From Sphingomonas glacialis (GTDB lineage: Bacteria; Pseudomonadota; Alphaproteobacteria; Sphingomonadales; Sphingomonadaceae), in contig NZ_RCZC01000002.1 in NCBI RefSeq assembly GCF_006439055.1, forward strand, positions 1,209,966 to 1,273,965: 64,000 nucleotides of DNA. Direction: 5' to 3'. Shown one piece after another: positions 8,245 to 16,620 of the stretch. Position 1 is the first letter of the stretch. Each line of letters starts with the position of its first letter. Below the pieces are notes generated by a model. The model was not told the origin of the DNA and made no database searches. It was given only the letters and a program-made list of their open reading frames with translations. A program made the translations under genes and the position numbers.

Positions 8245-9093
8245 TTAGTTCTTGATCTTCCAGCCTGAGCGCAGCAGCGCGTAGCACAGGATCCCGAGCG
8301 CGACGTCGATTGCGAAGATCACTGCGCCGCCGACCAGGACGGGCGAATCGGCGGTGCCGAGGAAGCCGTAACGGAAGCCCGAGATGATGTAGAAGAACGG
8401 GTTCACATGGCTGAACGCGCGGAAGGCGGGCGCGAGCGTATCGACCGAATAGAAGGTGCCCGACAGCAGCGTCAGCGGCGCGATCACGAAGTTCTGGACT
8501 GCCGCGGCATGATCGAACTTCTCCGCCCAGATCGAGGTCAGCACGCCGACCAGCGCGAGAAACGCCGAGCCGAGCAGCCCGAACCACAGGATCGCGAGCG
8601 GGTGATGCGGCACGATATGGACGCCCGGCCACAAGGCCATCGCGAGCGAAACGGCGAGCCCGACGCAGATCGCGCGCGTCACCGCGCCACCGACCATCGC
8701 GACGAGCAATTCGGCGGTCGACAGCGGCGGCATCAGATAATCGACGATCGTTCCCTGGATCTTGCCGACCAGCAGCGAGAAGCTCGCATTGGCAAACGCG
8801 TTCTGCAGCATCCCCATCACGATCAGCCCGGGCGCGATGAAATCGGCGAAGGGAACCGCGACACCGCCAACCATCACGGGGCGTTTTCCGCCGGTCGCGA
8901 CGGTGAAAATGATCAGAAACAGCAGGGTCGTGATCGCCGGCGCCCAGATCGTCTGCAGCTGCACCTTGAAGAAACGGCGCACCTCCTTGATATAGAGCGT
9001 TCGAAGACCGCCCCAATTGACATTCCGGATGACCGGAACGCCGGGAGCGTTCATCATTGGACGAATTTCGCCGATTGGGGGCTGGCTGCTCAT
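8245..9093 (-). CDS. ABC-2 type transporter permease
   Basis: A 282-residue inner-membrane protein with six predicted hydrophobic segments, of the ABC-2 permease family (drug, polysaccharide or lipid exporters of the YadH/DrrB kind). Typical features are YIKEVRRFFKV near the N-terminus, the FIAPGLIVMG loop and NPFFYIISGFRYGFLG near the C-terminus. The frame is open far upstream, but that part is antisense to gcrA. The start at 9093, ahead of the conserved N-terminus, is chosen. No ATP-binding subunit gene is present in the window, so the partner must be encoded elsewhere. Confidence 0.88.
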   Translation of the reverse strand: MSSQPPIGEIRPMMNAPGVPVIRNVNWGGLRTLYIKEVRRFFKVQLQTIWAPAITTLLFLIIFTVATGGKRPVMVGGVAVPFADFIAPGLIVMGMLQNAFANASFSLLVGKIQGTIVDYLMPPLSTAELLVAMVGGAVTRAICVGLAVSLAMALWPGVHIVPHHPLAILWFGLLGSAFLALVGVLTSIWAEKFDHAAAVQNFVIAPLTLLSGTFYSVDTLAPAFRAFSHVNPFFYIISGFRYGFLGTADSPVLVGGAVIFAIDVALGILCYALLRSGWKIKN

Positions 9094-9156
9094 GGGGGTG
9101 TCGCTAAAGACTGCCGCCGCCGCCCGCAACCCCGGCATGACGATTGGGAAAATTGA

Positions 9157-9906
9157 ATGAGCTGGACCGACGAACGCATCGATACGCTGCGCAAAAGATG
9201 GGAAGCAGGCCAGACCGCGAGCCAGATCGCCGAGGAACTGGGTGGCGTCAGCCGCAACGCCGTCATCGGCAAGGCGCATCGCCTTGGCCTGCAGTCGCGC
9301 CCCTCGCCGGTGAAGCCGAACGATCCTGCCGCCACCGCCGCAGCACCTGCGCCGACGCCAGCGCCCGCTCCGGCAGCGCCGCCCAAGGCCGCAGCCCCGC
9401 CCGCGCCGGCACCCAAGCCAGCCCCCCCTGCCCCGCGTCCTGCGGTCGTCGCAGCGCCCCCGGTCGCTGAGGTCGAGGACGAGGAAGAAGAGGAAATCGC
9501 AGTCGAGGCCGATAGCGACGACGACACCGACGAGGCCGACGCCGCGCCCGCCGTCGTGCGTCCCGCGCCCCCGATCCTGCGCTCGGTCGGCCCCGGCGGC
9601 TTCCTGCGCCAGGCGCCCGGCGAGCAGCAGGCGCCGATCACGCCCGCGCCGCCGCGCCGTCTCGTGCCGGCCAAGCCCTCGCCCGAAATGGCGGGCAAGA
9701 CGACCTTGCTCGATCTCAACGACAAGATCTGCAAATGGCCGATCGGTCACCCGGGCGAGCCCGACTTCCACTTCTGCGGCGACAAGGTGAACCCCGGTTT
9801 CCCGTATTGCGTCGGGCATTGCGGCCATGCGTATCAGGCGCAGCTCCCGCGCCGCGATCGCCGCCCTGCGCCGCCGCTGCCGTTCGGCGGCCCGCGCGCA
9901 CGCTGA
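9157..9906 (+). CDS. gcrA: Cell-cycle regulator GcrA
   Basis: Alphaproteobacterial transcription factor that works with sigma-70 RNA polymerase at methylated GANTC promoters. The N-terminal helix-turn-helix starts SWTDERIDTLRKRW and continues to SRNAVIGKAHRLGL. The C-terminal RNAP-binding part has CKWPIG and FHFCG followed by PYCVGHC. At 249 residues it is longer than the usual 160-180, because of a Pro/Ala-rich and then strongly acidic linker at about residues 55-135. It is divergent from the ABC permease and ends at a strong terminator. Confidence 0.95.
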   Translation: MSWTDERIDTLRKRWEAGQTASQIAEELGGVSRNAVIGKAHRLGLQSRPSPVKPNDPAATAAAPAPTPAPAPAAPPKAAAPPAPAPKPAPPAPRPAVVAAPPVAEVEDEEEEEIAVEADSDDDTDEADAAPAVVRPAPPILRSVGPGGFLRQAPGEQQAPITPAPPRRLVPAKPSPEMAGKTTLLDLNDKICKWPIGHPGEPDFHFCGDKVNPGFPYCVGHCGHAYQAQLPRRDRRPAPPLPFGGPRAR

Positions 9907-9924
9907 TCGCTTTCTAGCGGATAC

Positions 9925-9963
9925 AAAAAAGGGGCGCTCGGCAGATGCCGGGCGCCCCTTTTT
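9925..9963. terminator. Bidirectional terminator after gcrA
   Basis: An A-run (9925-9930), a stem GGGGCGC/GCGCCCC (9931-9937 with 9952-9958) with an inner CGGC/GCCG extension, and a T-run (9959-9963). It lies 19 bases after the gcrA stop and could also end transcripts of the convergent barrel-protein gene. Confidence 0.92.
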
Positions 9964-9971
9964 CTTTACTT

Positions 9972-10067
9972 CGTCACCCCGGCCCTGTGCCGGGGTCCAC
10001 CGTGCCGCGCGAACCGCCAGGGCAGACCAGGCGTCCCGGTAGACCCCGGGACAAGCCCGGGGTGACG
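9972..10067. repeat. Palindromic intergenic repeat, CGTCACCCC family
   Basis: Ends are CGTCACCCCGG and CCGGGGTGACG, an 11-bp inverted repeat, with an inner CCCCGGCC...GCCGGGG-type hairpin on the left and CCCGG...CCGGG on the right. It lies between the convergent gcrA and outer-membrane protein genes. The copy at 57158-57253 shares the internal sequence CCCTGTGCCGGGG. Confidence 0.85.
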
Positions 10068-10078
10068 GTCGAAGAATT

Positions 10079-10948
10079 CTAGAAGCGGAAGTTCGCCGTC
10101 GCGCGGACGGTGCTCCAGCGGAACTTCGGATCATTGCGACGGAAGTCGGTGCCCGTGGTGTTGGGCGCGAGCACGAACGGGTTGGTCGCCGGCCCCGTAC
10201 CGCGCGTCACGCGGACGCGGTAATCGTCGTCGTTATACTGGTTGTATAGATACTCGAGACCGATCGAGAAGTGACGACCGAGCTTCTGCTCGATGCCGCC
10301 GCCTGCGACGAAGCCCCACGCGTCATGCTTGCTGCCATTGTCGGCAAAGGCATTGGCGGTGTTGCTCGTGGTGAAGCTCGAGCTGGTCTTGGCATAGGCG
10401 CCGCCGCCGGTCGCGTAGAACAGCGTCTTGTCGAACGCATAGCCGGCGCGCAGGCGGGCATTGGCGTTGAAATCGATCTTGCGCGTCATCGTGTAGCTGG
10501 CGGGCGTGGTGCTGAACGCCGAGACGCTGTCGCGCACTTCGCTCTTGCCGAACTCACCGACGACACCGAACACGAGATGGCCATACTGCTTGTCGAAGCC
10601 GATGCGGCCCGAATAGCTGATATTGTCCTTGTCGTTGGTGCAACCCGTCAGCTTCCCGCTGCTGGTCGCGCGACCGTTGCAGAAGCCGGCGCCGGGCTGC
10701 GCAGTGGTCGGAGCGAAGGCGTTGGCGCCGGTCGCGGTGACGACGGATTCGGTGAACGCGCCGTCGAGGTTGCGGTCGAAAAGGATCGCCGAGCGCGTAT
10801 CGTTGGGCTGCGCGTCGAAGCCGACGGTGCCGCCGACATACAGGCCGTCGAACGGCTTGGGATCGGCTTCCTGCGCCATGGCGGGGCTGGCGAACGCGAG
10901 GCCGGCAACGAGCATCGTCGCGGCGGAGAGCAGAGATTTGGTACGCAT
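10079..10948 (-). CDS. Outer-membrane beta-barrel protein (OmpA/Omp25-31 type)
   Basis: A 289-residue protein with a signal peptide (MRTKSLLSAATMLVAG to PAMAQ), alternating polar/hydrophobic beta-strands and a C-terminal phenylalanine in TANFRF, the usual outer-membrane assembly signal. FDGLYVGGTVGFD at the start of the mature part and GGGIEQKLGRHFSIGLEYLY fit the small 8-strand barrel family. One cysteine pair (GFCNG, TGCTN) lies in a predicted external loop. The ribosome site AGGAG is 5-6 bases from the ATG. A perfect 11-bp inverted repeat lies about 60 bases upstream and may be an operator. Confidence 0.88.
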   Translation of the reverse strand: MRTKSLLSAATMLVAGLAFASPAMAQEADPKPFDGLYVGGTVGFDAQPNDTRSAILFDRNLDGAFTESVVTATGANAFAPTTAQPGAGFCNGRATSSGKLTGCTNDKDNISYSGRIGFDKQYGHLVFGVVGEFGKSEVRDSVSAFSTTPASYTMTRKIDFNANARLRAGYAFDKTLFYATGGGAYAKTSSSFTTSNTANAFADNGSKHDAWGFVAGGGIEQKLGRHFSIGLEYLYNQYNDDDYRVRVTRGTGPATNPFVLAPNTTGTDFRRNDPKFRWSTVRATANFRF

Positions 10949-11007
10949 GGAAACTCCTGAACAGCTGGATCAGCGCCGGAGAGACGTGCGAAGGGACGCT
11001 TTGGCCG

Positions 11008-11037
11008 CATCAACATGAACATTCTGTCATGTTGATG
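11008..11037. promoter_or_regulatory. Perfect 11-bp inverted repeat between omp gene and parE
   Basis: CATCAACATGA (11008-11018) and TCATGTTGATG (11027-11037) flank 8 bases. The following AT-rich run TTAATATATCAC is unusual in this GC-rich DNA. The position, between two divergent genes, and the symmetry suggest a regulator binding site. It is not followed by a T-run, so a terminator is unlikely. Confidence 0.5.
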
Positions 11038-11108
11038 TTAATATATCACACTGGTTTCGTATGACGCGGCAGTTGGCAGCGGCGCCACCGCGGCCCTATA
11101 GCGGTACC

Positions 11109-13091
11109 ATGTCCGAAGACCTGTTCGCCGCCACCCCGAAACATCAGCCGACCGATTATGACGCTTCCTCGATCGAGGTGCTCGAGGGGTTAGAACCCGT
11201 CCGCCGCCGGCCTGGCATGTATATCGGCGGCACCGACGAGCGCGCCTATCACCATCTCGCCGCCGAAGTGCTCGACAATGCGATGGACGAGGCGGTCGCG
11301 GGCCATGCGACGCGGATCGAGATCGAGCTGCATGTCGGCAACAAATTGGTGATCGTCGATAATGGCCGCGGCATGCCGGTCGACCCGCATCCCAAATTCC
11401 CCGGCAAGTCGGCGCTCGAAGTGATCATGTCGATGCTCCATTCGGGCGGCAAGTTCGAGGGCAAGGCCTATGCGACGAGCGGCGGCCTCCACGGCGTCGG
11501 CGTCAGCGTGGTCAACGCGCTGTCGAGCGACACGGTGGTCGAGGTCGCGCGCAACCGTGAGCTCTACCGCCAGCGCTTCTCGCGCGGCGAGACGCTGGGG
11601 CCGCTCGAGCATGTCGGCGCCGCCCCCAACCGGCGCGGCACCTCTGTCAGCTTCGTCCCCGACGAGCAGATCTTCGGGCCCGAGATGCACTTCAAGCCGG
11701 CGCGGCTCTACAAATTGGCGCGCTCCAAGGCGTATCTGTTCGCCGGCGTCGAGCTGCGCTGGAAATGCGCGCCCGAGCTGATCAGCGACGACACGCCGGC
11801 CGAGGCGGTGTTCCAATTCCCCGGCGGCCTCGCCGACCATCTGCGCGAGCAGATCGGCACGCGCGAATGCGCGACGACCGACTTCTTCGTCACCCGCCAG
11901 GATTTCCCAGGCAGCGCCGGTCGCGTCGAATGCGCGGTCGCCTGGCCGCTGTGGAGCGACGGCTCATACAGCTGGTATTGCAACACCATCCCGACCCCCG
12001 ACGGCGGCACGCATGAGGCTGGCCTGCGCAACGCGTTGGTCAAGGGCATCCGCGCGTTCGGCGAGCTCGTCGGGCAGAAGAAGGCCAAGGACATCTCGGC
12101 CGAGGACATCATGACCGGGAGCGAGCTGATGCTCTCGGTCTTCATCCGCGAGCCGCAGTTCCAGAGCCAGACCAAGGATCGGCTCTCGAGCCCCGAGGCG
12201 ACGCCATTGGTCGAGAAAGCGGTGCGCGACCATTTCGACCATTTCCTCAGCAACAATATGGAGCGCGGCAAGGCGCTGCTGACCTATGTCATCGAGCGGA
12301 TGGACGAACGCCTCGCGCGCAAGGCCGAGCGCGAGGTCAAGCGCAAGACCGCCACTAGCGCGCGCAAACTCCGCCTGCCGGGCAAGCTCACCGACTGCGC
12401 CTCGGCCGGCCCCGAGGGCACCGAGATCTTCATCGTCGAGGGCGATTCGGCCGGCGGCTCGGCCAAGCAGGCGCGCGACCGCAAGACGCAGGCGATCCTG
12501 CCGATCCGCGGCAAGATCCTCAACGTCGCCTCCGCCACGATGGCGAAGATCGCCGGCAATTCGGAAATCGCCGATCTGATCCAGGCGCTCGGGTGCGGCA
12601 CACGGAAGACCTGCGTCGCCGAGAACCTGCGCTACGAACGCGTCGTCATCATGACCGACGCAGACGTCGACGGCGCGCATATCGCGACGTTGTTGATGAC
12701 CTTCTTCTTCCAGGAAATGCCCGAGATCGTGCGCGCTGGGCACGTCTATCTCGCACAGCCGCCGCTCTATCGGCTCACCTCTGGCACCAAGAGCCTCTAC
12801 GCGATGGACGACGCGCACCGCGAGTTGCTCGAAAAGACCGAGTTCAAGGGCAAGAAGGTCGAGATCGGGCGCTTCAAGGGTCTCGGCGAGATGAACCCGA
12901 TGCAACTGCGCGAAACGACGATGGACCCCAAGTCGCGCGCGATGCTGCGTATCACGCTGCCGCAGGAATATGAGGGCCGCGCGGTGACCAAGGACCTGGT
13001 CGACCGGCTGATGGGCACCAACCCCGCGCACCGCTTTGCCTTCATCCAGGAAAACGCCGCACGGCTCGACGAGGCGGCGATCGACGCCTGA
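11109..13091 (+). CDS. parE: DNA topoisomerase IV subunit B
   Basis: ATPase subunit of topoisomerase IV, which decatenates daughter chromosomes. The GHKL ATPase has EVLDNAMDEA (catalytic Glu), VDNGRGMPV and GGLHGVGVSVVNAL. The TOPRIM domain has VEGDSAGGSA and the metal-binding TDADVDGAH, followed by RFKGLGEMNP. The 660-residue length and RKLRLPGKL region favour ParE over GyrB. The ATG at 11109 gives MSEDLF. An in-frame start 48 bases upstream lacks a clear ribosome site. Confidence 0.95.
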   Translation: MSEDLFAATPKHQPTDYDASSIEVLEGLEPVRRRPGMYIGGTDERAYHHLAAEVLDNAMDEAVAGHATRIEIELHVGNKLVIVDNGRGMPVDPHPKFPGKSALEVIMSMLHSGGKFEGKAYATSGGLHGVGVSVVNALSSDTVVEVARNRELYRQRFSRGETLGPLEHVGAAPNRRGTSVSFVPDEQIFGPEMHFKPARLYKLARSKAYLFAGVELRWKCAPELISDDTPAEAVFQFPGGLADHLREQIGTRECATTDFFVTRQDFPGSAGRVECAVAWPLWSDGSYSWYCNTIPTPDGGTHEAGLRNALVKGIRAFGELVGQKKAKDISAEDIMTGSELMLSVFIREPQFQSQTKDRLSSPEATPLVEKAVRDHFDHFLSNNMERGKALLTYVIERMDERLARKAEREVKRKTATSARKLRLPGKLTDCASAGPEGTEIFIVEGDSAGGSAKQARDRKTQAILPIRGKILNVASATMAKIAGNSEIADLIQALGCGTRKTCVAENLRYERVVIMTDADVDGAHIATLLMTFFFQEMPEIVRAGHVYLAQPPLYRLTSGTKSLYAMDDAHRELLEKTEFKGKKVEIGRFKGLGEMNPMQLRETTMDPKSRAMLRITLPQEYEGRAVTKDLVDRLMGTNPAHRFAFIQENAARLDEAAIDA

Positions 13092-13203
13092 GCGTTGCAG
13101 CGGCGGTCTTTGTTGCCCTGCAAGCGACGGACGCGCAACGATTTCCGCTTGTGCTATCCTGCGCTACTCTCCGCCAGCCGTGCCGTGCGGCAGGAGACGA
13201 AAC

Positions 13204-14523
13204 GTGATTCGCAGCTTCGCATTGGCCCTGGCGCTGGTCGCATCCACCCCGCCCGCGCTCGCCCAGACGGCCCCGGCGGCGGCCCCGACACCGAGCGATC
13301 CGCTACGGATGCGCGCCGAGGCGCTGCTCGGCATCCTCGCCGGCGGCGGCGATACCGCGACGAGCTTCGACCCGACCTTCCTCGCGCAACTGCCCGACGC
13401 CAGGATCCGCGCGGTCGCCAAGCAATTGTCGGATGGCTTCGGCCAACCGCTGGCGATCGAAATGCTGACCGCGGCGACACCGCAAAAGGCGCTGATCGCG
13501 GTGCGCTACGCACGCGGCACGGTCGCGATGACGATGGTGATCACACCTGCGGCGCCGTATCGGATCATCGGTCTGTTGGTCACTGGCACGACATCGGGCG
13601 AGGCGGCGCTCGACGCGATCGCGGCGACCGTCGCCACCCTGCCCGGCACCGCAGGCTTCTCTGTCGCGCGGCTCGGCGATGGCGCACCGCAACCGCTCGG
13701 GGCGAGCAAACCCGACACCGATTTCGCGATCGGCTCTGCGTTCAAGCTCGCCATCCTCGCCGAGGCGATCCGTGCGACCAATGCCGGTGAACGGCGGTGG
13801 GACGATCTGGTGACGCTCGACGGCGCGCCCCTTCCGGGCGGTCTTTACACCGCGAAACCGGCGGGCACCAAGGTGACGCTGCGCGAGCTTGTGCAGAAGA
13901 TGATCTCGGTCAGCGATAACAGCGCCACCGACGTGCTGCTCGCTGCGCTCAGCCGCGCCAAGGTCGAGGCGATGCTGCCGGTGATCGGCTGGCACCATGC
14001 CGCGCGCAACCGCCCCTTTCTCAGCACGCTCGACATCTTCAAGCTCAAGGGCACGCCGGGCGGCGCGCTCGGCAAGCGCTGGCTGACGCTCGACGAACGC
14101 GGCCGTCGCGCGCTGCTCGCCAAGGAAATCGCCGCGACGCCTTTGAGTGCGATCGACCCGCGGATGTTCCAGCGGGGCGTGCCGGTGATGCTCGACATCG
14201 AATGGTTCGCGAGCCCCGCCGACCTGGTCCGCACGATGGACTGGATCCGCCGCAACACCGAGACCGGCCCCGGCGCCGAGGCGCGCGCGATCCTCGCGAT
14301 CAACTCCGGCATCGGCCCGGCGCAGGCGGCGCGCTGGGGGTATGTCGGTTACAAGGGCGGGTCGGAGCCGGGCGTGATCGAGATGACGCTGTTGCTGCGC
14401 TCCAAGGCGGGCGGCTGGTATGCGCTGGCGGCGAGTTGGAACAATCCCGCGGCCGCAGTCGATGAGGCGCGTTTCGTGGGGCTGGTGAGCCGGGCTGCCG
14501 ACTTGATCGCAAGCCACGAATAA
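13204..14523 (+). CDS. Secreted class A beta-lactamase-fold serine hydrolase
   Basis: A 439-residue protein with a signal peptide ending PALAQ. The first 130 mature residues resemble the small alpha/beta domain found before the lactamase domain in ORF12-like proteins of clavulanic-acid clusters. The C-terminal domain has the active-site triad of the class A fold: SxxK (Ser178-Lys181 in GSAFK), SDN (Ser237-Asn239) and KGG (Lys384). No clear omega-loop ExxxN motif is visible, so real beta-lactamase activity is doubtful. An esterase or peptidase-like role is possible. GTG start at 13204, 112 bases after parE. Confidence 0.82.
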   Translation: MIRSFALALALVASTPPALAQTAPAAAPTPSDPLRMRAEALLGILAGGGDTATSFDPTFLAQLPDARIRAVAKQLSDGFGQPLAIEMLTAATPQKALIAVRYARGTVAMTMVITPAAPYRIIGLLVTGTTSGEAALDAIAATVATLPGTAGFSVARLGDGAPQPLGASKPDTDFAIGSAFKLAILAEAIRATNAGERRWDDLVTLDGAPLPGGLYTAKPAGTKVTLRELVQKMISVSDNSATDVLLAALSRAKVEAMLPVIGWHHAARNRPFLSTLDIFKLKGTPGGALGKRWLTLDERGRRALLAKEIAATPLSAIDPRMFQRGVPVMLDIEWFASPADLVRTMDWIRRNTETGPGAEARAILAINSGIGPAQAARWGYVGYKGGSEPGVIEMTLLLRSKAGGWYALAASWNNPAAAVDEARFVGLVSRAADLIASHE

Positions 14524-14618
14524 AGGGGCCATATTCCGCGCATGTCGGGCGCGTGAGCGCTGGACCCGACGCAAAAGCCGACATACGCTGTGGCACGATT
14601 ACGATGGGGGACGCTGCG

Positions 14619-15815
14619 ATGGTTCGACTGCTCTGGCTCCTCGCACTGACCGCCGCGACCCCCGCGGCTGCGCAGCAGGCCAAGCCCGTGCCCACCACCG
14701 GCCCCGACATCGTGGTGACGGGAGCCTCGCTCAAGGACGCGGAGGCCGCGCTCGCGCGCTGCCTCGAGCAGCATTGCCCGCCCGACCGCGATATCGCCGC
14801 AACGCTCGCGGTTGCCGAAACGCAGTTCGTCGCGGGCGACTATCAGGCCGCGCGCACGGTCATGCTCAAATCGATCGGCCGCAACCAGCGTCATGCCAAG
14901 AGCTACCCGGTCGCGGTCTCGGACCTGCTGCGTGCCCATTCGCGCGTCGCGGCGCATCTCGGCGAGCAAGGCGCGTATCGCTCTGGCGCGCTCGACGTCA
15001 TCAGCGCGCTCAAGGCGGGTATGCCCGAGACCGACCCGCGCGTGCTCGACGCACGCATCGAACTTGCCGATGCTTATTTGAAGACCGGGCGGTCCGACGG
15101 CGCGATCGATCTGTATCAGACCGTCGCGCACCGGGCGCACGATCTTCAACTCGCGCAGGTCGAGGGCAATGCGCTGCTGCGCGTCGCCGCGGCTTATATG
15201 GCGATGTCACAGTCTCGTAACGACGCATTTTTCTCGGCCGCGCTCACGGCGTGCGACAAGGTTATGGCGCTGCACGATCCGGCGGCTGCGCCGTTCGTTG
15301 GTGCAGCGAGGCTGTTGAAGGCCAAACTCGCCGTCAAAAAGGGCGATCCGGGGGCGATCGACCGGCTGGTCGATACCTATCGCACGCTTGCAGTCGATGC
15401 GAAGATCCCGATCCTGCTCTATGCGCCCAAAATCCAGCAACCCGAATTGTCGGGCCGCGAAACCGCGGATGGGGAGACGCTCAACAAGATGGCGATCGGC
15501 GATTTCGAAGGGCAATGGGTCGATGTCGGCTTCGAAATCGACGCTAACGGAAAGACCAGCGATGCCGAAGTGCTCCGCCAGAGTCCGACGCTTTCGGGCA
15601 ATTGGATCAAGCCGATCCTGACCGCGATCGCCGGGCGCCGCTACGCCCCGCTCGCGACCGGCAGACAGGCGATCCCCCGCGTCGAGCGCTATACCTATAC
15701 TGCGGGCTGGACGACGATGACCGGTTCGCGGATCCGCGTCCGCTCGCCGATCCCCACGATCGAGATTCTCGACCTGTCGCGCAACCCACCGCCGGCCGAG
15801 CCCAAACCGCGTTAG
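14619..15815 (+). CDS. Periplasmic TPR protein with TonB C-terminal-like domain
   Basis: A 398-residue protein with a signal peptide (MVRLLWLLALTAATP to AAAQ). Residues of about 35-250 are helical repeats of TPR type (VAETQFVAGDYQAAR, ELADAYLKTGRSDGAIDLYQ). The C-terminal segment GFEIDANGKTSDAEVL... followed by RRYAPL is the pattern of TonB C-terminal domains seen in many stand-alone sphingomonad proteins. The ATG at 14619 has GGGGGA 6 bases upstream. Alternatives at 14553 and 14604 would put charged residues in front of the signal. Exact role unknown. Confidence 0.75.
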   Translation: MVRLLWLLALTAATPAAAQQAKPVPTTGPDIVVTGASLKDAEAALARCLEQHCPPDRDIAATLAVAETQFVAGDYQAARTVMLKSIGRNQRHAKSYPVAVSDLLRAHSRVAAHLGEQGAYRSGALDVISALKAGMPETDPRVLDARIELADAYLKTGRSDGAIDLYQTVAHRAHDLQLAQVEGNALLRVAAAYMAMSQSRNDAFFSAALTACDKVMALHDPAAAPFVGAARLLKAKLAVKKGDPGAIDRLVDTYRTLAVDAKIPILLYAPKIQQPELSGRETADGETLNKMAIGDFEGQWVDVGFEIDANGKTSDAEVLRQSPTLSGNWIKPILTAIAGRRYAPLATGRQAIPRVERYTYTAGWTTMTGSRIRVRSPIPTIEILDLSRNPPPAEPKPR

Positions 15816-16087
15816 CGCCGCATCCGCGCCTGATGATATTTCGCCCGCACGACGATCCCGGCGAGCAGATGCAGCGCCGCCACACCGAGCAGGAACAACG
15901 GCAGGATCATCGGCACCTGCGGCCAGTAGCGCGCCCGCAAAGCGGCGAGCAGCGCGCCCGCGACGGCGAGCGCGACGCCCATCCAGCGGATCGGCCGCGC
16001 GACCATGCGCAGCTCGGCCTTGTAGGCGGCGCGCTCTACAGGGTCGTTGAGATTGGGCGGCGGCGCGGCGGCCTGGTCTTGTGTCAT
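15812..16087 (-). CDS. Small two-helix inner-membrane protein
   Basis: A 91-residue protein with a polar N-terminus (MTQDQAAAPPPNLNDP), an amphipathic stretch and two transmembrane helices (WMGVALAVAGALLAAL and MILPLFLLGVAALHLLAGIVV), ending in a basic tail. Its ATG overlaps the GNAT stop codon as ATGA, so it is the third gene of a LysR-GNAT-membrane protein operon. Its end overlaps the convergent TonB-like gene by 4 bases. Function unknown. Confidence 0.82.
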   Translation of the reverse strand: MTQDQAAAPPPNLNDPVERAAYKAELRMVARPIRWMGVALAVAGALLAALRARYWPQVPMILPLFLLGVAALHLLAGIVVRAKYHQARMRR

Positions 16088-16620
16088 CGATCGGTCCATT
16101 CGCTGGCAAGCAGGCCCCACAGGACGGTGTCGCGGATGCCGATATGCGTTTCCCACTCGGCTCGCAGCAGACCCTCGCGCTGGAAGCCGAGCGTTGCGAG
16201 CAGCGCGTTGGAGGGCGTATTGTCTGGGTCGGTATCGGCGAACACGCGGCGCTGCCGCTCGACGCGGAAGAGCTGGTCGAGCACCGCACGCACCGCTTCG
16301 CGCGCAATGCCGCAGCCCCAATGCTCGCGGGCGAGCATGTAACCGATCTCGCAGACGTCAATGCGCTTCTCTCCGACCCAGACGAAGCCGATCGCGCGAT
16401 CGTCATCGGTAAGAGTTATCGCCCAGGCGCGCCACGTGGCGTCGCGTTCGGGCGGCTTGGTGAGCTCGGCACGCGTCTGTTCGACCGAGTCATGGGGTGC
16501 AGTCGACCAATAGGTCATCGCGTCGACATCGGCGAAGATGGGAAACAACGCGTCGGCATCGTCTGGCGTCCGCTCGCGCAGGCGCAGCCGAGCTGTTTCC
16601 AGAACCGGCACCGACCTCAT
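16084..16620 (-). CDS. GNAT N-acetyltransferase, RimJ/RimL type
   Basis: A 178-residue acetyltransferase. LETARLRLRERTPDDADALF at the N-terminus and the acetyl-CoA loop YMLAREHWGCGIAREAV are typical of the ribosomal-protein-alanine acetyltransferase-like group (Acetyltransf_3). The substrate cannot be named. ATG 16620 overlaps the LysR stop codon as ATGA and the 3' end overlaps the membrane-protein gene in the same way, so the three genes are translationally coupled. Confidence 0.9.
   Translation of the reverse strand: MRSVPVLETARLRLRERTPDDADALFPIFADVDAMTYWSTAPHDSVEQTRAELTKPPERDATWRAWAITLTDDDRAIGFVWVGEKRIDVCEIGYMLAREHWGCGIAREAVRAVLDQLFRVERQRRVFADTDPDNTPSNALLATLGFQREGLLRAEWETHIGIRDTVLWGLLASEWTDR

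Noticed and set aside
9094..10134. Open upstream extension of the ABC-permease reading frame, giving a 629-residue frame
   Set aside because: The extension is antisense to the well-supported gcrA gene and its terminator and shows low-complexity Arg/Gly sequence. The permease starts at 9093.
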